Assembly (NCBI GenBank): GCA_009760855.2
Contig: WPIO01000042.1
Span: 2,864,001 to 2,928,000, forward strand
DNA: 64,000 bases
Direction: 5' to 3'
Origin: Cristatella mucedo
Taxonomy: Eukaryota; Bryozoa; Phylactolaemata; Cristatellidae
This document shows, piece by piece, positions 1 through 9,840 of this stretch. A model generated the notes under the pieces. The model was not told where the DNA came from and did no database searches. It worked only from the letters and a program-made list of their open reading frames with translations. The position numbers and the translations under genes were made by a program. Numbering within the stretch: position 1 is the stretch's first letter; each line of letters opens with the position of its first letter.

Positions 1-258
1 ACAGCATTTAGTGGGTCCTTGTGACTCGTCCTCGATGTGCTTATGCGTGCTGACACTGCTCATGCTGCCACTAACCACATTTGCATGCTGACCCAGTGCA
101 TGTAACCCCTAACCATGTTATTCATTTTGTTTGTTTTTCAAGCATGATTTTACTTACTATTCTATTGCGTATCACTTTGCAGCAAATGTAAAGCGCCTAG
201 AAAGAGATTAAGTTCTCTGAGGGCGCTTTATCAAGTGCAATATTATTATTATTATTAT
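1..258 (+). mobile_element. LINE-A 3' end (window-edge fragment)
   Basis: This is the 3' untranslated end of an L2-like LINE. It contains the conserved hairpin (AAAGCGCC ... GGGCGCTTT with inner AGAGA/TCTCT) followed by an (ATT)n tail. It shares private variants (GTGCATGTAACCCC, TACTATTCTATTGCG) with the insertion at 48394-48898, so the two are sister copies. The 5' part lies outside the window. Confidence 0.9.
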
Positions 259-838
259 TATGCTGTTTCGTGCTGATAAAGAAATGACATTAACGATGGC
301 AAATGGTACCATCGTCACACACTTTCAATAATTACTCAGATCCGCTCTCAATTAAAATAAAAGACTTGCAATTTCCACTGTGTTTATTATTGTCGCCAGG
401 GGTTGCTAGCCCTGCCTACGAGGCCTGGCTTCGTGAGCGGCAGCAGCCAACCCCAATTACTAAATAAGTGCTGTTGGCTATGCCTAGCTAGTAAAGAAGT
501 GCTAGGGTTCTCTTGCAACTCGTTCTGGCTGGCTAGCTATATTGTCAGGTGTCGCATGCAGGAAATGTCGGCTCACCTGAGTTGTTGGACAAAAAAACGT
601 GCTCGATGTCAAATGTACACTTTGATTAGCTCCACCGATCCAAATGCCAAATTCTTGCAAATCAGTGAATGGCTCAGATTTGTAGCATCCAATGAGGCCT
701 CGGATGGTCAGAAGTGGCGATGCAATGGCCTCCCTACGAGCAGCTACAGGCGCTAGCTCGGGTAGCAAACAACTTTCGCACTTCGTGAAAGTTCGCTCGT
801 TCAAAGCTGCTCAATGAGAAACGTTCTCTTTTTTGTAG

Positions 839-1003
839 AGATCCCCGAATGCCGTGGCGGCCGTTTCAACTCTTCTCAGTATTTTGACAGCACGCGGCGA
901 GCCTGCAGTTCAAGAATTTGCGAATGTATTGGAGTCAGAGGAAGTTCAGCTTCCTGAGCTGGCGCAAGAGCTTCGTGGTGTAGCTGTCGCTGTTACGAGG
1001 TAG
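839..1003 (+). CDS. CARD second-half exon (helices 4-6), unit 1
   Basis: A strong acceptor (pyrimidine tract ending TTTTTTGTAG at 838) opens a 54-codon frame to TAG at 1001-1003. The peptide contains STLLSILTARGEPAVQEF and ELAQELRG, the pattern of CARD helices 4-6: a hydrophobic helix, a basic residue plus Gly, an amphipathic helix, then a short Leu-rich helix. It begins in phase 0 with Ser-Pro, like the second exons of the complete cassettes at 4349, 42996 and 47151. Its first-half exon is not seen and may lie left of the window. The last codons overlap a weak donor (GAG/GTAGCA at 1000), so splicing onward instead of stopping is possible. A paralogue with the same acceptor and stop is at 37131-37292. 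The CARD fold is inferred from pattern; no partner or function can be given. Confidence 0.65.
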   Translation, partial: RSPNAVAAVSTLLSILTARGEPAVQEFANVLESEEVQLPELAQELRGVAVAVTR

Positions 1004-1489
1004 CACAATTTTGCATTTCAGCTAGCCAGCTTTAACGTGAACTCTTTCTGTCAGTCGGCATTCTCACCGAGGTCATTATTTTTCTTGCTCCGATGTAATA
1101 GCTCAAAAGCCTTCGATGGGCAGACATTTCAGCTGGCATGGCTAAAAACTGACTGCTAAAGACTCATTCTAGGGCGTACCCGAAAACCTCGTCATAAAAG
1201 ACAGCGTCGTCTTAAGTCATGTGACCTTTTTTAGTGGTAATCTTCAAAATGGCGTCGTGCCTATCCAAAGTGAAGTAGTTGTTCCGGCGATAATATTAAA
1301 ACTTGGCTTCCTAATGCTTGGCTTTGTCTTCGAGTGATGCACAATTAATAAGAAAATACATGTTTCAGTGAGCTTCCAGGTTATACAAGAGACCCCTGAA
1401 TAATTCTAGCAATCACTTTGTTATTAATTGTATGCTAGTGCCATCGACAGTATAGCTTGTGCTCGAAGGCTCGCAAGAAAATTTTGCAG
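1004..1489. other. Spacer or intron, unit 1
   Basis: Nothing recognisable. It is conserved with 37293-37779 of unit 2 at a level similar to the surrounding sequence and contains no repeat I can name. Confidence 0.5.
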
Positions 1490-1648
1490 CCAGTTCTTGT
1501 GCCGATATTAGCAATCGTAACCTCGTCATTTATTTCAATTCACTGCTCCAATGACGACTTCCGTGCTGCTGTCATTTGCAATTTATCGGCTATTATCTTT
1601 GTCCTGTGTCTTTTCAGTGTACTGCCGTCATCAAAACTGATTTGCTAG
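1490..1648 (+). CDS. Candidate membrane-tail exon downstream of the half-CARD, unit 1
   Basis: An acceptor-like AG (ATTTTGCAG) precedes 52 codons ending in TAG. The peptide has two hydrophobic stretches (PVLVPILAIVTSSFISIHC and AVICNLSAIIFVLCLFSVLP) separated by a polar loop with Asn-Asp-Asp, so it could be a short membrane segment. The same frame, acceptor position, length and stop are kept at 37780-37938. The six differences I count all change the amino acid, so selection for coding is not shown. It could instead be intron sequence that happens to be open. No family recognised. Confidence 0.3.
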   Translation, partial: PVLVPILAIVTSSFISIHCSNDDFRAAVICNLSAIIFVLCLFSVLPSSKLIC

Positions 1649-2468
1649 CATCCACCCGGCTTTCATAGAACGGTCGCATTACGCAGGCACTAAGCGGTTG
1701 CATGGCCGAGCTGGACCTCACCTTTAGCAGTGCTTTCGTTCTACGTTGGCTGTTGCTTTTAGCGAGCTATTTTGCGGCAGACTACATGCAGCAGCAGCAG
1801 CTGGCTCAGTGACGGCAGACCGGCAGCAGGTTTGTCTTCGGCTGAAAGTCTGCTGGCTGCATAGTATCAAGTTTCGAACGTGGATATTTTCGTCCGTGGA
1901 AGCTTCGAAGTCTTGGTTTCAGACTCTAACCGTGTCCTCTTTGTTGGAGTAAGGGAACCCTTTGAATTATGTATTCATTTCGATTGTGCTAAACATTGCA
2001 TTGAACCAGCGTGAACAAGTGGTTCACGTTTGTATACGCCTAAAATAGTCCACAGCACTTTACTGTAACACGAGCGAGGAATTAGAGGCACTTTACAGGC
2101 TGACACTTGGAAAATTCTTTTTTTAACTAAGTGCAGTCGGTAATTTCTAGCGAGATGCACCGAAAGAAAGCTGGGCATGTTAATGTATAGCACCCAGTTT
2201 TCGGTGACCCGTGTTGTTTTAAGTCGTTCCATATTTGAGGGAATGCAAATGCAGTAAATTCTTTGTTCTCCATTCTTCATGTGCATGACTCGTCCGCCTT
2301 ACACTGAACCATGTCGATGTGTTGAGAGGGTGTCGATGTGCCGAGATACGTATAAGCCTAATATACTTCTGTACTATACGAATTCGCCTGTCGCCATATG
2401 TAGGACTGTCAGTGATTGCCTAGGCGGTATGCAGCAGAGCTGTTTCCGAAAGACCTAATTTTCAGCAG
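1649..2468. other. Spacer, unit 1
   Basis: Conserved with 37939-38760. No gene or mobile element recognised. Confidence 0.5.
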
Positions 2469-2587
2469 ACAGGACCGAACGAAGTCAAGTTTATGGACGA
2501 CATCACGCGATTAGATCACGTGCCATTAGGAGGCTTAGTGAGAGCCTTGTTTTTCCAATATTTGAAGAGCCAGTTAGATGATCTTAG
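2469..2587 (+). CDS. Candidate exon of unknown function, unit 1
   Basis: A tandem acceptor (TTTTCAGCAG) is followed by an open frame containing DDITRLDHVPLGGLVRALFF and YLKSQLDDL, amphipathic and protein-like. In unit 2 (about 38750-38869) the frame stays open across this stretch with a one-codon insertion and a few replacements, but the frame stops soon after. The 3' border is uncertain: GTCAGA at 2588 or GTAATG at 2596, and the latter is not conserved in unit 2. No domain recognised. Confidence 0.25.
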
Positions 2588-2949
2588 GTCAGACGGTAAT
2601 GAGCTCCAGCCTCAACCCTCTACTTTTAAAAGCAGGTCGACTGATTTGATTCCATTTTCAATGGCACCGGCTGTCCTTGTGGCAAATCTGAATGATTATT
2701 TCTTTACTAACAAGTGCTAGTTTCGAGATTAGTGCCCGATCAGTCACAAATCATCTGCTGTGCTATCTAGGGTTCAGCCAATTAGTGCAGAGTGAAGAGC
2801 CCAATGAGCTAACACTGCTCATCAGTTTTCGGGCTGACCACATTGAAAAAATTGCTTCGACTTGTGCACCTGTATAATAGACGACTATTCCTATTAATAA
2901 TTTCGACGACCAAACCAAAGTAGCCAACTCGTCGCTGGCAGCCTTTTCA

Positions 2950-3252
2950 TTAGGATTCGCACTCGTCTGTCCACTTATATCTACCCATCCGTGACCCGAC
3001 AAAGCTTGCAAAATTGGAATCAGCCAAGAACTCAGCTGCCGAGCCAAGTGGGCTTCCAGTCACTCTATCCGGGATTTCTATGATACACTCAAAGCGTCTA
3101 GGCAATAATTCCTTGCAAAGTGCTCTCGGCACCAACTTTGAAAATTTTCCTTCGTAGACACTGGGGAAAATCAGTGGGAGATCATCCTCACTTTTATTTC
3201 GAGACGTAACTGTGGTTTCATTCCACCCTGCTTTGCAGCAAATCGAACTCGC
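2950..3252 (-). other. Conserved antisense open frame, 100 codons, unknown
   Basis: The complement strand is open for 100 codons and the same frame is open over exactly the same length at 39247-39549 in unit 2. About 12 residues differ, several conservatively (for example CKELLPRR versus CKEVLPRR). I count roughly 13 replacement and 5 silent changes, close to neutral expectation, so coding is not established. No domain recognised. Competing open frames exist on the plus strand. Confidence 0.25.
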
Positions 3253-3712
3253 TCAACTTCAACTCCGTTTACCCATGCAGCAATGAAATTCACTCTTGGA
3301 CGGTCACAAACTTTTTTATACTAAATAATAATAAAATCCTTACTACTTTTGAGGAAACTTAGTATTCCACTAAAATTGCAACGATTTACCCTTTAACTAA
3401 ATCTGACCATCGTATCTTCTGTGGCTTCTTAACGGAATCTGGGTTATGTGTTCCACAATGACCTTACTAACTGACCTGACCGTCCCTGCTGAAATGGCAA
3501 CATCTGAAAAAGAGGCTTACAACGCACCTGTATATTTCAGCATTTGGTGGGTCTTTGCGATTCTTCCTTCGTGTGTATGTACGTGCTTACAGTATGCCTG
3601 CTGCTTGCAGGTTCTAATGTCAATCCTTTGGTAATGCTTTCTATACAGCACCTGTCAAGTGCCATTGCTCTATTAACAATTGCTGTCTGATATTTGGTTT
3701 CCTGTTTTCCAG

Positions 3713-3902
3713 TCAGCAAAATCTAGTACCATCACAGCAACGACAGCGTTCACAAGCATCACAACGTGCTACTCTGGGCGATGCATTCAGAGGAGCATCT
3801 AAAGAGCTCGTCAACACCTTAACAAAAGAAGAAGTTGATGACATTAGCAGGGCACTATACTCACAACGTTTTATTATAGATGCAGAGCTTGAGACAATTC
3901 AG
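3713..3902 (+). CDS. CARD cassette 1, first exon (Gln-rich lead-in plus helices 1-3)
   Basis: Acceptor CCTGTTTTCCAG, exon starting in phase 2, donor CAG/GTATGA in phase 0. The 63 codons begin with a Gln/Ser-rich linker (QQNLVPSQQRQRSQASQ) and continue into the first half of a CARD: AFRGASKELVNTLTKEEVDD, then ISRALYSQRFIIDAELETIQ. The spacing of Leu/Val, Ile and the helix-3 acidic-start segment resembles Apaf-1-type CARDs. With the exon at 4349 it rebuilds a full domain of about 90 residues. CARDs mediate homotypic assembly with other CARD proteins in cell-death and innate-immune complexes; the partner here is unknown. The intron splitting the domain is 446 bases and in phase 0. Upstream exons must supply the start codon and are not identified. 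Confidence 0.8.
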
Positions 3903-4348
3903 GTATGAAAACATCGATGATAATTTTTTTTCGTATAGCTACGACTTCAAATGTGAAGCTCTGTGCTCTACGGCATCGTCAATAGCGTCAGGTAATAATT
4001 ACTAAACTGACTTTATGCCAGAGCGAAATACGTATGTCGACAGTTACATTTTCGTTTTTATAGAATAAACTTTAGTATATAGTACGAGCCCTGTAGTCAT
4101 TTGTGGCAGTCAAAGTACTTAAGGGTTTTTAAAATGCTTAGCTACTTGAGTATATGGATCATTGCCATTTGCTATGTGCCTTAACGCTGCAGGCTCTTAT
4201 TGAATAACTAATTATGATAATCCCATGCATAAATTCTAAATAATATGCATATCTTTGACTTAATACTTTGCGAGATGACTGACTTGGTTGGATTATCAAA
4301 GTGGAGTCTCTTAATGTGATTCGTCTCCCATTTTTTTCTTTCTCTTAG

Positions 4349-4489
4349 AGTCAACCAACTTCAATTAAGAAAGCGAGCTGTTTGATCGACATAATCGCAA
4401 AGAAGGGCGACCGGTGTATTGAAGCTCTGGAGGATATATTGCGAAAAAACCCCTGCCGAGCTAACTTGGCTGACTTGATTCACATCTAA
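4349..4489 (+). CDS. CARD cassette 1, second exon (helices 4-6) with stop
   Basis: Acceptor TTTCTTTCTCTTAG, phase 0, 46 codons then TAA at 4487-4489. The peptide has KASCLIDIIAKKGDRCIEAL, then EDILRKN and LADLIHI: the hydrophobic fourth helix, Lys-Lys-Gly turn, amphipathic fifth helix and Leu-rich sixth helix of a CARD. Together with 3713-3902 it gives a complete C-terminal CARD. An AATAAA lies 639 bases after the stop. Copies at 42996 and 47151 keep the same borders. The Arg-Lys-Asn-Pro-Cys segment here differs from Arg-Asn-Asp-Phe in both other copies. Confidence 0.8.
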   Translation, partial: SQPTSIKKASCLIDIIAKKGDRCIEALEDILRKNPCRANLADLIHI

Positions 4490-4782
4490 ACTGTCTGTCC
4501 GAAATGAGCAACCACGTGCACAATGTGGCTGCTGCAGTGCTATTTCTTCTGTCTCCGGGTTGTTCTTGCATAAAGATGTGAAGCTGAATCTGATTGAGCT
4601 CGTTTAAAATGTGAATACACTCCGAAGCTCCTGGGTTTCAGCTAATGGCATTGATTACTTATTGAAGAGCTACCACTGCATTTTCTCTCAATTGAAGCTC
4701 TTTGTATAAGAGTAGTTAAAGCAAATTTTTCTAATTTTCTTTCTACGCAGTTATGACTGATGAATTATTTTTCATTTCACAG

Positions 4783-4950
4783 AGATTAATGTCGGTTGAG
4801 CCAAAGTACACAAAGTCAACTATTAATCCTAAAAGCTCCGAAAACGCTGGCATAAGCACCTTCGCAACAGAATTGCTGGTGACAACATTAACAGCCATCA
4901 TTCTCGCGGCATACTGCAGGCTCTCGGCCACTTTTTCTGGCGCTTGGTAG
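4783..4950 (+). other. Conserved module after CARD cassette 1 (possible alternative tail exon)
   Basis: Follows an acceptor (TTTTTCATTTCACAG) in phase 0 and is open for 55 codons to TAG, with a weakly hydrophobic stretch (ELLVTTLTAIILAAYCRL). In unit 3 (47586-47752) a two-base deletion breaks this frame, and in unit 2 a microsatellite block splits it. The complement strand is also open in part (SLQYAARMMAVNVVTSNS). It most likely belongs to a 3' untranslated region or a decayed alternative exon. Confidence 0.25.
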
Positions 4951-5499
4951 GCACTCTACAATTAATCTGGCTTTCATTTTAAGTGGCGTCTCAATGCTTT
5001 CCGTTTAAACGGATGTGTTAATATTATCGTGAATGTGGAGGATAAAACAGCCTTCAAGCCTGTATATTATATAAAGGAGTTTCATTGCTTGAAAATAATC
5101 TAGTGGTATTTATAGAAATGCGATCTAAATAAAGCCGTTCACTTAGCCCTCAAAATGATATGTAGGTACATCTCGTTGCTTACACGAAACTCAGTTTTCA
5201 TGTTTTTCTTGCTCAACTTATGGAGGAAAGGCAGCAAGCTTGTTGGTTGATTACGAAGAAAGTTGCACTGTCAATGATCATTCTGACAGTGAAGTTGGAC
5301 ATAAATCCACGTTTCTGAACAATTTTAATTTGGAAGTATTGATGCAATCAAATAAATTGTGTCACATTATGTACCAGCAACCAAACCTTAGCTTATTCAG
5401 GCGTTAATAGTCTGTGTTTTTGATTGGATTGCATTTACGGTTCATCAATTGGCGTATTAGCATTGTAAAGGGCTAAAGCTGAATATGATTTAACAGCCG
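4951..5499. other. Region after CARD cassette 1, probable 3' UTR
   Basis: No coding sequence seen. Conserved with 44000-44550 and 47753-48304. Contains the AATAAA listed separately. Confidence 0.5.
5128..5133 (+). terminator. Candidate polyadenylation signal of CARD cassette 1
   Basis: AATAAA lies 639 bases after the CARD stop. The equivalent at 47929 in unit 3 is intact and at nearly the same distance. Unit 2 has AAACGA instead, near 44173, so cassette 2 may have lost it. Confidence 0.4.
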
Positions 5500-5661
5500 C
5501 TTTTTTTTCGACAGAAGAGCCTTGAAGGCTATCACCGCCGATTGCAGCAGCAATACAACAGGATTGCCTACTGCTTGATTAGAACCCGCGACCTCGGTCG
5601 TCGGTAAGGCGGTCGCTCATCACGACCACCTTACCTAGTGTGCCATCACGGCTCATAGAAT
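5500..5661 (-). mobile_element. SINE-B (tRNA-derived), unit 1
   Basis: On the complement strand there is a tRNA-like head: A-box TGGCACACTAGG, then a B-box whose unit 3 copy is a perfect GGTTCGAATCC and which here reads GGTTCTAATCA. A body follows with the small inverted repeat AGCCTTCAAGGCT, and then an A-run. The unit 3 copy (48305-48979) is split by a LINE. Other copies are at 14727-14875 and 60951-61095. Confidence 0.7.
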
Positions 5662-5978
5662 GATAAAAACACGTTCCGAACATTAGCCGAAACTATACAT
5701 TAATATTTTTTTATTTAGATAATATTCTGGCTATGAAACGCCAGCGGGGGTTCACATTAAGTGGCTTAATTGATGATACTTTTTATTGCAAGTTGGTTTC
5801 GGTTTTTACAACATGGCTTAAAATTTTCGAGGTTGTCATCAAAACATTTAACTGGAATCTCAGTTTCAATTTTTCATAAGGTGTATTTAAAAGCATAGTC
5901 CAATTGCAGGCACATACAAAACATGTTGAAATAACCATGGCAATAACAAGGCAGCAAATAGTTCTTGCTTCAAATGAA

Positions 5979-6463
5979 AGAATAATAATACAGTTGATAA
6001 ACCATCCTCAAAGAAGTCAATCACTTCCTGGCTGCTTTACATTTGCTGCAAAGAAAACACGATCGAATGGTGAGTGGTATCATGCTTGATAAACGTTATG
6101 AATAACATGGTTATGGGTGACATGCACAGGGTCAGCATGCAAGTGTGGTTAGTGGCAGCATACACAGTGTTAGCTTGCATATTGGTAAACTGTTGGATTT
6201 CGAAAAGCGGGTGGTACTATGCTTGGCCTGGTTGGGGAGTAGATCTGAGAGATAGGGTGGTGCCAAAGAACAAAGTGACCTGAAAGTGAGTGACAAAACA
6301 TTTAAGTCGATCGGTTGCTTGACTGGGAGCCAGTGCAGGTTGGCGAGAAGTGTTGAGATGAAGAAACTGCGAAGCTCACGACAGACACGCCTAGCTGCAG
6401 AGTTTTGCACCAGCTGTAAGCGCCTGATTGCACAGGCCGGTAGACCAGCAAGCAGTGAGTTAG
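5979..6463 (-). mobile_element. LINE-A 3' fragment with internal deletion, unit 1
   Basis: An antisense L2-like 3' end with tail, hairpin and the end of the reverse-transcriptase ORF (complement reads AARRVCRELRS and LHWLPVKQPIDLNVLSLTF). About 200 bases of the ORF end are missing at one point near 6173; the same deletion is in the copies near 45140 and 49495, so it predates the duplications. Confidence 0.88.
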
Positions 6464-6499
6464 AGACTCCTGGCCGCTATGATTTAGGAACCACGATTA

Positions 6500-6648
6500 T
6501 GCTGGGTTGGTCCAGCGGTTAAGGTGCTCGCCCCGACTAAGGTCTGGCTGAGGTCGTGGGCTCGAGTCCTGAGGCATATGTGAAGCGCCTGGATAGAGAT
6601 TTAGTTCTCTTGGGGCGCTATACAAATGAATTATTTATTTTATTTATT
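6500..6648 (+). mobile_element. SINE-A, complete 149-bp copy with target-site duplication
   Basis: tRNA-like head with A-box TGGTCCAGCGGTTAAGG (about 6508-6524) and B-box GGCTCGAGTCC (6559-6569). It is followed directly by a 3' part matching the LINE-A terminal hairpin (AAGCGCC ... GGGGCGCT) and an ATTT-rich tail. It is flanked by ACGATTA (6493-6499 and 6649-6655). Unit 3 has the uninterrupted site at about 49803-49813. RNA polymerase III transcription and mobilisation by the LINE-A reverse transcriptase are inferred. Confidence 0.88.
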
Positions 6649-8061
6649 ACGATTAACGAATATCAGGCGTCGCGATTTGGCTGATTTACTAAGCCGCCTT
6701 TTCGTCGACGTCAAAAGCTAGTTTTAAAGCCAGCAGGCTTGGCGCCTGACTGAGTGATCGGTCGAAGCGAAGGTCTTAGCGAGGAAGTGAAAGCGGGCGA
6801 GAGCCACGGCTAGCCTTAAAACGCCTCCCAAGTCTAGCCAGCGGCGGCGGCTGCTGATAACTTGACAATCATCCTTCGACGACCGATTAAATGTCTAGAG
6901 AAGAAAGCGTCAAGTCTGGCACCCCAGTGAGAATGCGCACGCGCAGCTGCCTATGAGTCCATAGAGAGAAAGCTACAATGAAAGCTACAAACCTACTGCG
7001 AAGGCGCACTCCGCCAAACGCCGGGGTGCGCGACTAGCCTGCGGTTAAGAGACAGGCGGTCCAACGCCGCTCAGGCCCACACTCCTGAGGTGCCCGCACG
7101 GCGCCGGCAGCGGGACGGGCTCGAAAGGGCGGGGCCGTGAGGGGGCGGGGCCGTGAGGGGGCGGGGCGGCAGGTTAAGGGCACTGGTGTCGGGGCTGTTG
7201 TTTTCGAGTGCCTTGTTAGCCGTCGTCAGTATCCCAAGTCCGCAGCGCCACCGGACGCAGCCGTACATTTTGCGAGTGTTTACTCAGCCAAGTCTTCAGT
7301 CCTCCAAAGGCAAATTTCCCTAGCATAGAAAAAGAAGACGGAGAGAGGGAGAGATAGCCCGCCGCGAACAATCAGTGCAGCCCCCGAGCCAGGGCCTGGG
7401 CGGATGCTTAGCCCAGCTGGTACGAGATTCTTTTGCTGGCAAACGCAAAAAGCGCGGGCCGCTGTGCGACGCGCTCAGCCCGGTCGGTCGGTGGCTGATC
7501 GAGCGAGCGCCTATCGAAGTGTGCCATTGAGCTAGACGCTGCAGCGTCCCTCTCTGACGGCGGTTCGCGCCACGCTTGTATCCAGCAGCTCACTGTGCGG
7601 CCGCAGGCGACTGAGAGCGCGCACATAAGCGTCAGCGTCTCCATATTCGGTTCGAGAGCCGAGGCGCGAACCAGATCCGGCCGCTGCGGTGGCTGCGGCA
7701 GCAGCGGCTGCTTAACTGCCGCCGCCTGGCTCCTATCCAGAAGGCACGCCCGCCGAGCGTCCTGCTGCCCCGCGTCCGCATGGAAGATCGAGCTGAGGGC
7801 CGCAGGGTGACGGCGTGGGAACTGCAAGCAACTCTAAATTGGAAATATGCAGAGCCACCGAGAGCGAGACCAGAGAGCGACCGAGAGCGGACCGCCACCG
7901 CAGCGGCACTGCGAGCACATACATTTCGCAGCGTCTTAGGGTCCTAGGCGAATGACTTATTGGTATCGTTACCATTATTTGTACGCTATCGAGACTTTGT
8001 TCTTCTGCATTTAACTAAGGGCTTAAAGCTTTAGCTTTGAATGAGCGTTCGCGTTCATCGG
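6649..8061. other. GC-rich, CpG-rich region (about 6990-7930), unit 1
   Basis: A CpG-dense stretch, partly repeated at 49960-50790 with several indels. Open frames here are not conserved in frame between units, so I see no supported gene. It may be a CpG-island promoter for an unidentified transcript. Confidence 0.45.
7127..7169. promoter_or_regulatory. Cluster of GC boxes
   Basis: Three near-tandem GGGGCGGGGC motifs within 43 bases, the classic GC-box (Sp/KLF) pattern, inside the CpG-rich stretch. Unit 3 retains only one, near 50275-50287. No TATA box or transcript start is identifiable. Confidence 0.4.
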
Positions 8062-8067
8062 CAGAAT

Positions 8068-9129
8068 TGCACTGGTGCAGCTCTCAGCTTAGCCGCGATG
8101 GGAGCCCTTGCCTTAGAGGGGGGGGGGTCGACTAGGGCGCCTAGTACAGACCCAGCTCCTGACTCACCTAGCTCAGGTTAGAATGGAGCTTTATGCAGGC
8201 GATGCGGTTAGGAGATGGAGCGACTAATGTGGTTGTCTTAGCGGGTTCGACTTGGACAGCTAGTACAAGCCCGACTCCTGGTCTACCCGCTAAAGTTAGA
8301 ATGAAGCCTGGTGCAGACGTTGCGGTCAGGATGTGCACCGACTAATATGCTGAAGTAGAAATAGCAGCGGCGCGCGAGGTCAGGAGTGGAAAGGAGAGAG
8401 AATATAATGAGACGAGTGAGAGCTTACTCGGACAGCTTGGGTAGTCGAGAGAGACTACGCCCCGAGAGCTGAGACAGCTTGGGTAGTCGAGAGAGACTAC
8501 GCCCCGAGAGCTGAGAGAGCTTGGGTAGTCGAGAGAGACTACGCCCCGAGAACTCAGACAGCTTGGGTAGTCGAGAGGGACTACGCCCCGAGAGCTGAGA
8601 GAGCTGGGGTAGTCGAGCAGAGACTACGCCCCGAGAGCTCAGGGCTGCAGCTTGGTAGTCGAGGCGAGACTACGCTTCAAGAGCACGAGAGGCAAACCTA
8701 CGGCGACGAACAGCTAAGTGTAACTTAGACTACGCAGTTGTGTTCTGCCGGCTACTCAGTTAGCTGCTCGTATCTTGGGGTGCTGTAGCAACCCGCCTTC
8801 GCAAGTGCTAGCGACGCGCGCATAGGTTAGTGTATTATACGCGGGCTTCGGGAGTTCGCGAAGTTAATTCCGTCGGTCCGTTACGCGCCGCGTAAACGCA
8901 CAGGGTAGTTGGTTATACTCGGGCTTCGGGAGTTCGCGCAGTTAACTCCGTCGGTCCGGTACGCGCCGCGTAAAGCGCTTGCGCCGGCGCGTAACCACTA
9001 CTAACAGGCCCACAATAAACTGTTGCTTTCGGCACCCAGTTGTGGCCGCCTGTGTTTTAACCGCACTGCAGCACCGCATCACACAGTCCACCGGTAGAGA
9101 ACCGGGGGACGAACCTCTACGCGGTTACA
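8068..9129 (+). mobile_element. Probable solo LTR (1062 bp), unit 1 only
   Basis: The insert begins TG, ends CA and is flanked by GAAT on both sides (8064-8067 and 9130-9133; the direct repeat reads CAGAATT if extended). Unit 3 has a single GAAT at 50930-50933 and no insert. Inside are two diverged repeats of about 115 bp (8140-8350), a tandem array of about 42-45 bp units (8435-8690), two similar blocks of about 80 bp (8840-8990) and an AATAAA at 9014-9019 near the 3' end. These fit a U3-R-U5 layout. No internal retrotransposon genes or terminal inverted repeats are present. An unclassified non-LTR or DNA insert remains possible. Confidence 0.6.
8435..8690. repeat. Tandem repeat, about 42-45 bp unit, 6 copies
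   Basis: Units share the core GGGTAGTCGAGAGAGACTAC followed by GCCCCGAGAGCT. Each unit contains the near-palindrome GTAGTC...GACTAC. It lies inside the probable LTR, where U3 repeats are common. Confidence 0.85.
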
Positions 9130-9164
9130 GAATTTCGGTGCACATGCCGGGCGTGTTCTATAGT

Positions 9165-9840
9165 TATGCATTGCTAAAAGTTGGGCTTGCTTAAATAGGA
9201 ATACTGCATCTAAATCGGTCGGAGCATTTGTGACATCCCGTCTCGACTTTTGTAGCTCACTGCTTGCTGGTCTACCGGCCTTTGCAATTAGGCGCATACA
9301 GTTAGTGCACAGCTCTTCAGCTAGGCTTGCCTGTCGTGAGCGTCGTAGTTGCCACATCACACAGCTTCTCGCCAACCTGCATTGACTACCAATCAGGCAG
9401 CACATCGACTTCAAGGTTCTGTAACTCACATTTAGGTTCCTTGACTTTCCAGCGCCAGCCTACGTATCAGAACTACTCCGCCGTCTGGCTAAGCATCGTA
9501 GCCCCCCCCCGGCTTTTCTGAATCTAATCGCTTAGCTACGTCTCGTCTGTGCTTCAAATTCCCAGGAGACCGCGCCTTTAGTTCGTACGCTCCCAAAGCT
9601 TGGAACTCACTTCCGACTGGCGTCGCGATTTGTATGCTTATGCGTGCTGGCACTGTGCATGCTGCCACTAACCATACTTGCAAGCTGACCCTGAGCATGT
9701 CACACCTAACCATGTCGTGCTTGTTATCATTGAGCATGCTACCATAACCATTCGACCATACTTCTTTTTCAGCATATGTAAAGTGTCTAGAAAGAGATTA
9801 AGTTCTCTGATGGTGCTATACAAATGAATAATAGTAATAA
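9165..9840 (+). mobile_element. Decayed LINE-A fragments, unit 1
   Basis: The plus strand keeps broken reverse-transcriptase C-terminal sequence (VTSRLDF-like, LPAFAIRRIQ, then SYAPKAWNSLPT-like) followed by 3' UTR and a tail with the AGATTAAGTTCTCT core. The duplicate is at 50965-51570 plus 54147-54215. The empty site of a later LINE insertion lies at 9758-9763. Confidence 0.8.

Noticed and set aside
240-258. ATT repeats considered as independent microsatellites throughout
   Set aside because: They follow the LINE-A hairpin each time and are its 3' tail, not separate repeats.
403-756. 117-codon plus-strand frame upstream of the half-CARD exon
   Set aside because: The unit 2 counterpart (36710-37060) contains several frame-shifting indels, so it is not conserved as coding.
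4743-4931. Antisense frame SLQYAARMMAVNVVTSNS conserved in three copies
   Set aside because: Conservation is no better than on the plus strand and no consistent splice borders exist; listed only as a conserved module.
5570-5660. Possible functional tRNA gene on the minus strand
   Set aside because: A- and B-box words are present but no cloverleaf with paired acceptor stem can be drawn, and the sequence is repeated with a SINE body; assigned to SINE-B.
7408-7827. 139-codon minus-strand frame in the CpG island
   Set aside because: The unit 3 counterpart has frame-changing indels and the composition is that of random GC-rich sequence.
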